Shown one piece after another: positions 1 to 6,046 of a DNA stretch of 6,605 bases. Source of the stretch: Gammaproteobacteria bacterium CG22_combo_CG10-13_8_21_14_all_40_8 (GTDB lineage Bacteria; Pseudomonadota; Gammaproteobacteria; Enterobacterales; GCA-002770795). The stretch is taken from contig PCTP01000031.1 in NCBI GenBank assembly GCA_002770795.1, forward strand, positions 3,081-9,685. Reading direction: 5' to 3'. Within the stretch, counting starts at the first letter, position 1, and each line of letters starts with the position of its first letter. The translations under genes were made by a program, and so were the position numbers. The notes under the pieces were generated by a model. It saw only the letters and a program-made list of their open reading frames with translations. It was not told the origin of the DNA and did no database searches.

Positions 1-449
1 AACTCTTCTCCTTACAAAACCGCCACTGGACACCCATTGCCAATGATAAAGTATTTGAGAATCATAAATGGCCTCAAGACCTAACCACAGAGTTAGTTTT
101 AGATGGCTTTTCATCTTTTAGTGACAATCCAGATGAGAGTATTAATAAAGGGTTAACTCATCGTTTAGAAAGAGCGCAAAAACGAGAAGCGGAGAAGGAT
201 GATATCGGAGATAAACTCTATCATTCTGACGACAATAAAAATGCCGATAGCCAATCCAAAAAATCCAAGAAAGCAGTTACGCCACAAGTATTTATTCTGT
301 CCAGCGGAGAGATAACTCCCTTTTCATTAATATTGGAATTTGATCATAAAGGCATGGAACGTCCCTTATATTTAACCTTATCGGGTGATTATTCAGGTAC
401 TTTGAAAATGAGTGAAATTCTCACCCAAAGGCCAGCAAACTATCCATGA
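1..449 (+). CDS. gspH: T2SS minor pseudopilin GspH, C-terminal part (5' end outside window)
   Basis: This is an open frame entering from the left edge (first whole codon at base 3) and ending at TGA 447-449, leaving 148 residues. GspH is a minor pseudopilin of the type II secretion pseudopilus, sitting near the tip complex in the periplasm. The N-terminal prepilin signal and helix lie outside the window. The visible part starts in the beta-rich domain (a W-x-P-I stretch, then an LVLDGF strand). It ends with the family's C-terminal block P-Q-V-F-I-L-S-S-G-E-I-T-P-F, which closely resembles Vibrio EpsH as I recall it. Between them lies a charged, lysine- and aspartate-rich insert (bases about 120-281). 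The stop overlaps the gspI start in an ATGA junction, so the two are probably translationally coupled. The identification rests on the C-terminal motif plus the gspI-J-K neighbours. Confidence 0.9.
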   Translation, partial: LFSLQNRHWTPIANDKVFENHKWPQDLTTELVLDGFSSFSDNPDESINKGLTHRLERAQKREAEKDDIGDKLYHSDDNKNADSQSKKSKKAVTPQVFILSSGEITPFSLILEFDHKGMERPLYLTLSGDYSGTLKMSEILTQRPANYP

Positions 450-874
450 ACCAAGTGACGACTTTATTACAATCAACCAATAAATCATTCTTTCATGATC
501 TGGGCGCCAGAAAATCCCTAGGCTTTACCCTGATTGAAGTCATGATCGCTTTGGTGATATTTTCCATAGCAGCAGCAGCCCTTATTGGCAATATTACCAA
601 TGCCTCTCATGCGCACCAACAACTCCAGGTGCGTACATTGTCTTTTTGGGTGGCTCAAAACAAAATGACAGAACTGCATCTTCAACCTCATTGGCCTAAT
701 GAGGGAACAACCAACGGCCAAGCAGAAAAAATGATGGGACAAGACTGGTATTGGACCATGAAAGTAGTTGCTACATCGGCAAAAAATCTTAGACGAGTTG
801 AACTTGAAGTAAGGCGTAACCCAGAACAAGACAATGCCGATGCTCACCTGGTAGGATTCATAGGTAAATTCTGA
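446..874 (+). CDS. gspI: T2SS minor pseudopilin GspI
   Basis: A 142-residue minor pseudopilin that, with GspJ and GspK, forms the tip complex thought to start pseudopilus assembly. The prepilin-peptidase (GspO/PilD) site is clear: cleavage after Gly26, then F-T-L-I-E with Glu at +5 (Glu31), followed by a hydrophobic helix to about residue 48. The mature protein would be about 116 residues, normal for the family. Further family features are the F-W-V-A-Q-N-K-M-T-E-L block (67-77), the W-P..G segment near 83-87, W-Y-W at 101-103, and L-R-R-V-E-L-E-V near 115-122. The start ATG overlaps the gspH stop by 4 bases. This gives an unusually long 26-residue leader; GTG at codon 4 and CTG at codon 19 are possible but less likely alternatives. 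The stop overlaps the gspJ start by one base. Confidence 0.96.
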   Translation: MNQVTTLLQSTNKSFFHDLGARKSLGFTLIEVMIALVIFSIAAAALIGNITNASHAHQQLQVRTLSFWVAQNKMTELHLQPHWPNEGTTNGQAEKMMGQDWYWTMKVVATSAKNLRRVELEVRRNPEQDNADAHLVGFIGKF

Positions 875-1509
875 TGAAAAATTTAGCTTATAATAAAACC
901 TACGATGGCTTTACTCTGATAGAAATTATGGTCGCAGTGGGGATATTTACCCTAATTTATATTGCAGCAACTCAACTATTAACAGAAGCACAGAAAAACG
1001 CCACTGCCATCGAATTGTCCAGCGAAAGAACCGCCGATCTACAACGCGCCATGTTAAGGTTTGAACAAGATATTGAACAACTTGCCTACCGTCCCACTCG
1101 CAATCAATTTGGCGACACCGTCCCTGTTTTTCGTGGTGAATCCGGTTCCGACGACTCCTCTGGATTTATTGAGTTTACACGATCTGGTTGGAGTAATCCT
1201 GCGGGTCTGCCTCGCTCTGATCTCGAGCACCTAATCTATAAACTAGAGAAAGGTAAATTATGGCGACTCAGTTGGCTCTATCTGGATCACGATCATGAAG
1301 AGGCGGATATTAAACGCCCCTTACTGGAAGGCATTACTCGACTCAATATTAAGTTTTTAAAGGATCAAAATGAATGGTTAGAGCAATGGGGGGCCAAAGG
1401 TACTGATCAAGATTTCGAACCTCCTCGTGCAGTTTCAATTGAGTTAGAATTTAACCAGGACATTAAACTCAAAAGGATCTTTCGTTTAGGAGTGAATGAT
1501 CAATCATGA
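874..1509 (+). CDS. gspJ: T2SS minor pseudopilin GspJ
   Basis: A 211-residue minor pseudopilin, partner of GspI and GspK in the pseudopilus tip. The leader is 12 residues, with cleavage predicted between Gly12 and Phe13. The G|FTLIE motif places Glu17 at +5, and a hydrophobic helix runs to about residue 36. The beta-rich domain shows GspJ hallmarks: F-E-Q-D-I-E-Q-L (63-70) with R-P-T-R after it, I-E-F-T-R-S-G-W-S-N-P (99-109), then P-R-S-D-L-E-H-L-I-Y (113-122) and L-W-R-L-S-W-L-Y-L-D (129-138). The length is typical. The start ATG shares one base with the gspI TGA. The end overlaps gspK by 4 bases. Confidence 0.96.
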   Translation: MKNLAYNKTYDGFTLIEIMVAVGIFTLIYIAATQLLTEAQKNATAIELSSERTADLQRAMLRFEQDIEQLAYRPTRNQFGDTVPVFRGESGSDDSSGFIEFTRSGWSNPAGLPRSDLEHLIYKLEKGKLWRLSWLYLDHDHEEADIKRPLLEGITRLNIKFLKDQNEWLEQWGAKGTDQDFEPPRAVSIELEFNQDIKLKRIFRLGVNDQS

Positions 1510-2657
1510 AGTCATTTTCAACCTCACATCCACAGCATCAAAAAGGCATTTTACTGATCGTCGTGTTATTGATCGTCGCCTTGGTTTCTGTACTAGCCAC
1601 CGAAACCTTTTCTCGCATCACCATGGATCAGCGTCGTAGCGCCAACATTCAACAGTCTTCTCAGGCTTATTACTTTGCTTTAGGTGCAGAAGAATTAGCC
1701 ATGCAAATTTTGCAACGTACCTTTGATGGCAAGGATGTATTACCAGGCTCGGCTAATCAGGGAGAAGGTACTAATGCAGGAGGCAAGGGTGGTGCTAATG
1801 GCAATGGGAAAGACAAATCTAAAACCATTAATCTGAGCCAACCTTGGGCGCAAAAAGGCATGGTTTTCCCCATAGAAGGGGGTCAACTGGCTGGTAGTAT
1901 TGAGGATATGAGCGCCTGTTTTAATATTAATGCACTCATTGATCAACCCATCAATCAAGGGGCAACGCTTAGTCTAGGTTCAGATCCCAATAAACCTTTA
2001 ATTTTACAATCTATGCTGGAAAGACTGTTCAAAGATATTTTGCAAGACAGCGATCAAACAACCTCTCCAGAAGCATTGGTTGCGGCACTCAGAGACTGGC
2101 TCGATACAGATCAAGAACCCTATGGTAGTTATGGCGCAGAAGACAGCGTTTATCAGTCAAAAAGTCCTTCCTATTTAACTGGCAACACACTTATTGGCAG
2201 TGTTGAAGAGCTACGAACCATTGAAGGCTTCACGCCTGAAATTGTGGAGCGTCTATCACCCTATCTCTGCGCCTTGCCAGATACCCAAATGAAATCACTT
2301 AATGTCAATACTATCACTAAAGAACATGCAGCCTTAGTCGCCATGCTCTTTGAACCCAAAGATTGGGACAAATCCAAAGATTTGGTCAATAATCGTCCAC
2401 CCGATGGCTACGGTGAAGAAGATCTGGCCGATGCGATGAAAGATTTAAAATTTGATAAAAACGCTCAAGGCATGCTTTTGGTAACCAGCGATCGCTTTTT
2501 AATCAGTGCCGAAGCGATTGTAGGTCGTGGTCATGCAAGATTAAAATCTTTAGTCAAAAAAGGTAAAGATGATAAAATCGAGGTTGTCAGCAGACGCTTT
2601 GCCAGTGACTATGACAATAATCAATCGAATCAAAACAAAAGTGACACTAAAAAATAA
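1506..2657 (+). CDS. gspK: T2SS minor pseudopilin GspK (pseudopilus tip protein)
   Basis: A 383-residue protein, the largest minor pseudopilin, which caps the pseudopilus. Predicted cleavage is after Gly14. Position +5 is Val19 rather than Glu, which is the norm for GspK and fits a subunit that sits at the tip. The hydrophobic helix spans about 15-31. Family motifs: D-M-S-A-C-F-N-I-N-A-L (134-144), D-W-L-D-T-D-Q-E-P then G-A-E-D-S-V-Y and P-S-Y (197-223, the calcium-binding region in solved homologues), V-E-E-L-R-T-I-E-G (233-241), and L-N-V-N-T (265-269). Cys138 and Cys255 may form a disulfide; this is inferred. Residues about 80-107 are a Gly/Asn/Lys-rich insert, and the last 15 or so residues are a polar Asn/Ser/Lys tail. 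The ATG overlaps the gspJ stop. An AGGAG lies at 1488-1492, a long 13 bases from the start, so coupling probably matters. A 217-base spacer follows. Confidence 0.96.
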   Translation: MKSFSTSHPQHQKGILLIVVLLIVALVSVLATETFSRITMDQRRSANIQQSSQAYYFALGAEELAMQILQRTFDGKDVLPGSANQGEGTNAGGKGGANGNGKDKSKTINLSQPWAQKGMVFPIEGGQLAGSIEDMSACFNINALIDQPINQGATLSLGSDPNKPLILQSMLERLFKDILQDSDQTTSPEALVAALRDWLDTDQEPYGSYGAEDSVYQSKSPSYLTGNTLIGSVEELRTIEGFTPEIVERLSPYLCALPDTQMKSLNVNTITKEHAALVAMLFEPKDWDKSKDLVNNRPPDGYGEEDLADAMKDLKFDKNAQGMLLVTSDRFLISAEAIVGRGHARLKSLVKKGKDDKIEVVSRRFASDYDNNQSNQNKSDTKK

Positions 2658-2696
2658 GGTTTGAAATAACAACAAGCTTGCGATTGTGAGATCCAT

Positions 2697-2740
2697 AGTG
2701 CAGTATTAGTGCAGTATTAGTGCAGTATTAGTGCAGTATT
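2697..2740. repeat. Tandem repeat, 4 perfect copies of an 11-bp unit
   Basis: Four head-to-tail identical copies of AGTGCAGTATT occupy 44 bases. A decayed fifth copy (ATAGCAATATA, 7 of 11 matching) may follow at 2741-2751 and runs into the next inverted repeat. The unit is not a multiple of three and lies after the gspK TAA, so it is not a coding repeat. There are no spacers, so it is not a CRISPR. Copy number could vary by replication slippage. The 11-bp period is close to one turn of B-DNA, so bound sites would lie on nearly the same face; any binding role is speculation. Confidence 0.95.
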
Positions 2741-2746
2741 ATAGCA

Positions 2747-2783
2747 ATATACGCGTGAGCTTTTAAAATGATCACGCGTATAT
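2747..2783. repeat. Perfect 12-bp inverted repeat (hairpin or operator candidate)
   Basis: ATATACGCGTGA at 2747-2758 is exactly complementary to TCACGCGTATAT at 2772-2783, with a 13-nt AT-rich loop. In RNA this would form a stable stem with a GC-containing core. No T-tract follows on either strand, so it does not look like an intrinsic terminator. It could be an mRNA processing or stabilising hairpin between the pseudopilin and platform halves of the transcript, or a site for a dimeric DNA-binding protein. It starts within the possible decayed fifth tandem repeat. The structure is seen directly; the role is unknown. Confidence 0.85.
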
Positions 2784-2874
2784 AACAAAGACGCAGATTG
2801 AAAGCTCATTGCCCACTAAAAATGGCCAGTGACATCAATAAATTGCTGGTACAGAAATAGGTTAGTCAAAACAT

Positions 2875-4113
2875 ATGACAAATAAAATAATTTTACAATT
2901 AGACACTAACCAAACCCAACATCCTTGGGTGAAATTGGATGATGAAGGGCTATTCATTGAACAAGGTCTTTTTAGCGAAGAAAAGCTTTTGCAAAATGCC
3001 CAGCAATGGCAACACTATGAGTTGATAGTCATCGTACCTGGTGCTGATTGTTTATCAGTGGAAGCTTCCATACCCGCCAAAAGCCAACAACAAATCAGAG
3101 CTGCACTACCTTATAGCGTCGAAGAACAATTGTCTCAACCCGTAGAGCAACTCCATTTTGCCATTAGTCCCCAAAATGAGCAAGGCCAAACCTATGCAAT
3201 TGTGGTCGATAATGAGCGCATGGAACAATGGATTAAAATTTTAGAACGCGCAGAGTTATCACCAAAATCTATCATAGCTGATTATCAGGGATTATGTTCC
3301 CTTGAACACCACCATATGCTGATGAATGGACGCCAGATACTCGTGAGAACCCCCAATGGACATGGATTTAGTTGTGAACCTGAGTTACTTGATTTGTTAC
3401 TCAAAACGCCCAAAGTAGGCTCTGATGATGGCAATGAGACCAACAACTCTAAACCAAAACTATTGATAGAGCAGGCTTCTGAAATTGATCCCGATTTGCT
3501 GCAACAGCTTGAAAAAGATTGGCAAATTGAACAGGTGCTGATTGAAGATGCCTTGGTGTTCTTGGCTGGCTCGCTTGAACAAAGCCAACCCATCAACCTG
3601 CTACAACATCGATTTAAAAGAAAGCGCAAGACCAATAAGCTTTGGAAAACTTGGGGCGTTCCAGCTATTGCGGCTTCCATCGTTGTTCTGATGCAATTAA
3701 TCACTTGGTCTGTTGATTATTGGCAACTCTCTCACCAAAAAATGGCTATTTTGAATGCCCAAAAACTCGTTTATAAAAAAGCCTTTCCTGCGGAAAGAAG
3801 GATTAATAACCCTGCGCGATTGATGAGGTCTCGCTTAAAAAAATCAGGATCTAATAATGCCCAAAGCAATTTTTTTCCTCTTTTAGAAAAATTTAATGAA
3901 GCCAAAACATCCATTACTCTGAACCAACTGACTTCCCTGACTTATCGTGCAAAAAATGGGGAAATGAATGTTAATTTCATCGCTCCCGATCTGGCAACCA
4001 TCGAAAAATTTCAAACGGCTTTAAGAAATCTTAACCTGGAAGTCAAACCTGGCGCATCAAATGCCGTAGATTCAGGGTATTCTGGGCAAATGACCATCAA
4101 GGAGAAAAGCTAA
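2875..4113 (+). CDS. gspL: T2SS inner-membrane platform protein GspL
   Basis: A 412-residue bitopic inner-membrane protein that links the cytoplasmic ATPase GspE to the assembly platform through GspM. The N-terminal part (about 1-245) is the cytoplasmic actin-like domain, which in the family binds GspE. It contains the A-L-P-Y-S-V-E-E-Q-L motif (77-86) and ends with I-N-L-L-Q-H-R-F (240-247). A basic R-K-R-K-stretch (248-252) precedes a single transmembrane helix at about 260-279, consistent with the N-terminus being inside. The periplasmic part shows A-F-P-A-E-R-R-I-N-N-P (303-313) and a C-terminal ferredoxin-like domain (about 345-409). The length is typical. The start ATG has only a weak ribosome site and follows the repeat-bearing spacer. 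The TAA shares one base with the gspM start. Confidence 0.95.
   Translation: MTNKIILQLDTNQTQHPWVKLDDEGLFIEQGLFSEEKLLQNAQQWQHYELIVIVPGADCLSVEASIPAKSQQQIRAALPYSVEEQLSQPVEQLHFAISPQNEQGQTYAIVVDNERMEQWIKILERAELSPKSIIADYQGLCSLEHHHMLMNGRQILVRTPNGHGFSCEPELLDLLLKTPKVGSDDGNETNNSKPKLLIEQASEIDPDLLQQLEKDWQIEQVLIEDALVFLAGSLEQSQPINLLQHRFKRKRKTNKLWKTWGVPAIAASIVVLMQLITWSVDYWQLSHQKMAILNAQKLVYKKAFPAERRINNPARLMRSRLKKSGSNNAQSNFFPLLEKFNEAKTSITLNQLTSLTYRAKNGEMNVNFIAPDLATIEKFQTALRNLNLEVKPGASNAVDSGYSGQMTIKEKS
4099..4104 (+). promoter_or_regulatory. Strong ribosome binding site of gspM
   Basis: AAGGAG lies 8 bases before the gspM ATG, inside the last codons of gspL. It is the best Shine-Dalgarno match among the genes here and supports the ATG at 4113 as the start. 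GspM may therefore be translated efficiently on its own, not only by coupling to gspL. Confidence 0.8.
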
Positions 4114-4601
4114 TGTTTTGGCAATCCGCACAAGATTGGCTTAACCAGCAATCGGAACGAGATCAAAAAATTATCAAAATTGCTGCCGCATTTATATTGC
4201 TTTTGCTCATCTATAGTTTTTTATTTCAACCCTTAACATCGGGTCGATCCAGCCTAAGAGAGCAAGTGCAAAGAGCGCAACAAGATCTAGATTTCATTAA
4301 GGAAGGCGCCGCTCAACTTCAACAGACACACACCCAGAGTGGAACCTCTAATCTATCGAGCAGTCAGATCGTTAATGCAACGGCTCGCAAAAATAGCATA
4401 AATGTCACCCGTATTTCACCCAATCGAGATAATACTCAATTGGTCATATCCATCGACGAAGTTGAATTTACCAATCTACTAAAGTGGGCCAATGAATTAC
4501 AGAGCCAAGGCTTAGCGCTAGACTCTTTGAATATTAATCAGGGTGATCATTCAGGGTTTATTAAAGCCTCTATCACCGTATCTCAGGCAACTGCACCATG
4601 A
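4113..4601 (+). CDS. gspM: T2SS inner-membrane platform protein GspM
   Basis: A 162-residue small bitopic protein that pairs with GspL in the inner membrane and stabilises the GspE-L-M platform. It has a short charged cytoplasmic N-terminus, a transmembrane helix at about 21-39, a predicted helical or coiled-coil linker (about 46-72, rich in Gln and Leu), and a periplasmic ferredoxin-like domain (about 83-158). The family block V-E-F-T-N-L-L-K-W-A-N-E-L sits at 117-129. Sequence conservation in GspM is low, so the call rests on this topology, the length (usual 150-180) and the position between gspL and gspN. It overlaps gspL by 1 base and gspN by 4 bases. Confidence 0.93.
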   Translation: MFWQSAQDWLNQQSERDQKIIKIAAAFILLLLIYSFLFQPLTSGRSSLREQVQRAQQDLDFIKEGAAQLQQTHTQSGTSNLSSSQIVNATARKNSINVTRISPNRDNTQLVISIDEVEFTNLLKWANELQSQGLALDSLNINQGDHSGFIKASITVSQATAP

Positions 4602-5344
4602 ATTATGCAAAATATCTATGGCACGGCATCGCTTTTTTTATTATTTTTGTTATTGCTACAGCACCAGCTCAGGTATTACAGTCCTCTTTCAATAAGGTCA
4701 AAGGATTAAATGTAGAGGGCTTATCTGGTAGCCTATGGCATGGGCATGCTTCTCAAGTTATCTACAACGATATAAGCTTAGGCCAGGCTGATTGGGATCT
4801 ATCTGGTTGGTCCCTTATTTTGATGCGACTCTCTTTAGATGTATCCTTAAAGAGTGAACAAAGTAATTTAAGTTCACATCTCATCCTTCAGTCATCTTCT
4901 GTTGAAGCAGAAAATCTCAAAGCAAGGTTTCCTGCACCTTGGGTGTCTAAACTCACCAAAGTGCCCTTTCAAGCACAAGGGCAATTATTTGTCCGTATGA
5001 AACAAGCCAAAATTTCAAATTCTGGCGCGCCTTTTTTATATGGCGCACTGTCTTGGCAAGACGCAACGCTCAAGACTCCTTTCGGCAAACAAGCCCAATT
5101 AGGCACTATTAATGTCGGACTCACCACCGAAGAGGAATGGATTGTCAGTGATATTAGGAGCAGCAAAGGAAGCATGGACTTACGAGCAACCGTTCGAGTC
5201 AATTACCCAAAAGAAATGGCTGCTAAGGGATCGGTTTCTGATCAGCTCAGCACTGAACTGCATGGTTTTTTCTCTCTTTTCACCAAACCCGATAATGAAG
5301 GACGCTTAGTTTTTGATTATAAAGGGGGCATTCCTGCGTTATGA
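4598..5344 (+). CDS. gspN: T2SS accessory protein GspN
   Basis: A 248-residue inner-membrane-anchored protein of the GspN (T2SN) family, found in a subset of T2SS operons. Its exact role is unsettled and it is dispensable in some species. An N-terminal hydrophobic segment (about 10-25) anchors it, with the rest predicted periplasmic and beta-rich. Family features are the G-S-L-W-H-G-H-A motif (44-51, matching the usual G-x-x-W-x-G), A-D-W-D-L-S-G-W-S-L (64-73), and a C-terminal L-F-T-K-P-D-N-E-G-R-L then Y-K-G-G-I-P (227-246). The length fits Vibrio-type GspN. The ATG overlaps the gspM stop (ATGA). The stop overlaps the start of the following nucleotidase gene in the same way. Confidence 0.92.
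   Translation: MNYAKYLWHGIAFFIIFVIATAPAQVLQSSFNKVKGLNVEGLSGSLWHGHASQVIYNDISLGQADWDLSGWSLILMRLSLDVSLKSEQSNLSSHLILQSSSVEAENLKARFPAPWVSKLTKVPFQAQGQLFVRMKQAKISNSGAPFLYGALSWQDATLKTPFGKQAQLGTINVGLTTEEEWIVSDIRSSKGSMDLRATVRVNYPKEMAAKGSVSDQLSTELHGFFSLFTKPDNEGRLVFDYKGGIPAL
5321..5328 (+). promoter_or_regulatory. Ribosome binding site of the YrfG-like gene
   Basis: AAAGGGGG lies 12 bases before the ATG at 5341, within the end of gspN. The spacing is longer than ideal, but the purine run is strong. Together with the ATGA overlap it supports this start. Confidence 0.55.
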
Positions 5345-6006
5345 TTGCTCTACCGAATTGGGATCAAATTTCAGCAGTTTGTATCGATATGGATGGTACG
5401 CTTATTGATCTTTATTTTGATAATCATTTTTGGAAAGTCTATCTACCCGAAATCTATGCCAAACACCAAAACTGTTCATTAGATGCGTCTCGCAATTTCC
5501 TGTTTCAACTGTTTCATGAGCAAAAAGGCCAACTCAATTGGTATTGCCTGGATTTTTGGAGCAAAACCCTTAAATTGGATATTATGGCTCTTAAACAGTC
5601 CTTGGCTGAAGATATCCGTTTACGTGAAAACGCACTAAAATTTCTTTTATATGTCAATCAACTGGGGAAACCTCTTTATTTAGTCACCAATGCGCATCGT
5701 CATACCCTTGCCATTAAACTGAAGCACACGGGCATTGAATCTTATTTTCAGAAAATCATTAGCGCTCATGATCTTGGTTTAGCGAAAGAACAAGACGGAT
5801 TTTGGCCGATGTTAGCAGAGCTCCTTAATCTCGATCTCCATTCAACCTTATTTATAGATGACTCTGAGTCAGTATTAAATGCCGCAAAGCAGGCTGGTGT
5901 TGGTCATGTTATCGCTATTTTTCAACCTGATAGCCAGCTGCTCGGTGAGTATATAGATGGCTTTCCCCATCTGCATAATTTTTCTGATATGATGGAGGCT
6001 AAATAG
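5341..6006 (+). CDS. yrfG: GMP/IMP 5'-nucleotidase, HAD family (YrfG)
   Basis: A 221-residue cytoplasmic HAD-superfamily phosphatase closely resembling E. coli YrfG, which removes the 5' phosphate of GMP and IMP. The catalytic set is complete: motif I D-M-D-G-T (nucleophile Asp16, acid/base Asp18), motif II Thr116 in V-T-N-A-H, motif III Lys149 in L-A-K-E, and motif IV F-I-D-D-S-E (Asp173, Asp174). The YrfG-specific stretches F-D-N-H-F-W (26-31), L-N-W-Y-C-L-D-F-W-S (65-74) and K-L-K-H-T-G (126-131) are present. The length matches E. coli YrfG. The start overlaps the gspN stop by 4 bases, so it is probably co-transcribed with the T2SS genes, although no role in secretion is known. nudE follows after 40 bases; yrfG and nudE are also neighbours in E. 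coli. Confidence 0.95.
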   Translation: MIALPNWDQISAVCIDMDGTLIDLYFDNHFWKVYLPEIYAKHQNCSLDASRNFLFQLFHEQKGQLNWYCLDFWSKTLKLDIMALKQSLAEDIRLRENALKFLLYVNQLGKPLYLVTNAHRHTLAIKLKHTGIESYFQKIISAHDLGLAKEQDGFWPMLAELLNLDLHSTLFIDDSESVLNAAKQAGVGHVIAIFQPDSQLLGEYIDGFPHLHNFSDMMEAK

Positions 6007-6008
6007 TC

Positions 6009-6030
6009 AAACAAATATCATTTGTTTTTT
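6009..6030 (+). terminator. Weak AT-rich hairpin with T-run after yrfG (doubtful terminator)
   Basis: AAACAAAT (6009-6016) pairs with ATTTGTTT (6020-6027) across a 3-nt loop, followed by three more T. The shape is that of an intrinsic terminator, but the stem has only one G-C pair. At best it should be leaky. It lies in the 40-base gap before nudE, so it might reduce read-through from the T2SS operon into nudE. Confidence 0.3.
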
Positions 6031-6046
6031 CCATTGATAAGCAACC

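Larger units (their letters stand above)
2658..2874. other. gspK-gspL intergenic spacer with repeats
   Basis: This 217-base non-coding stretch is the only sizeable gap in a cluster whose other gsp junctions overlap. From left to right it holds an unremarkable 39 bases, a block of 11-bp tandem repeats, a strong inverted repeat, and about 90 bases of AT-rich sequence leading to gspL. I found no credible gene, no T-tract terminator and no well-spaced sigma70-type -35/-10 pair. A weak ATAGG (2857-2861) 13 bases before the gspL ATG is the only ribosome-binding candidate. AAAGCTCA at 2801-2808 can pair with TGAGCTTT at 2756-2763. This would compete with the main hairpin. Confidence 0.7.

Noticed and set aside
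518..847. 109-codon open frame on the - strand inside gspI
   Set aside because: It lies opposite a clearly identified pseudopilin gene, has no recognisable motif, and is best explained as a shadow frame.
1548..1562. Loss of the +5 glutamate in GspK as a defect
   Set aside because: Absence of Glu+5 is the usual state in GspK proteins, so it is not a mutation.
2697..2740. CRISPR-like array
   Set aside because: The 11-bp units are directly contiguous with no spacers, so it is a simple tandem repeat.
2747..2783. Intrinsic terminator after gspK, or end of an insertion sequence
   Set aside because: No T-tract follows the stem on either strand, and there is no transposase or target-site duplication nearby.
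2661..2870. Internal promoter for gspL (TTGAAA at 2661, TTGCGA at 2678, TATAAC near 2781, TTGCTG at 2843)
   Set aside because: No -35/-10 pair with acceptable sequence and 16-18 base spacing could be assembled from these.
3285..3704. 139-codon open frame on the - strand inside gspL
   Set aside because: Ser/Cys-rich translation typical of antisense reading of a Gln/Leu-rich gene; gspL itself is well supported.
1..4601. Type IV pilus minor-pilin cluster instead of T2SS
   Set aside because: The ordered H-I-J-K-L-M-N set with GspK, GspL and GspN hallmarks is specific to type II secretion.
5112..5309. 65-codon + strand frame within gspN
   Set aside because: It overlaps the gspN frame fully, lacks a ribosome site and shows no family features.
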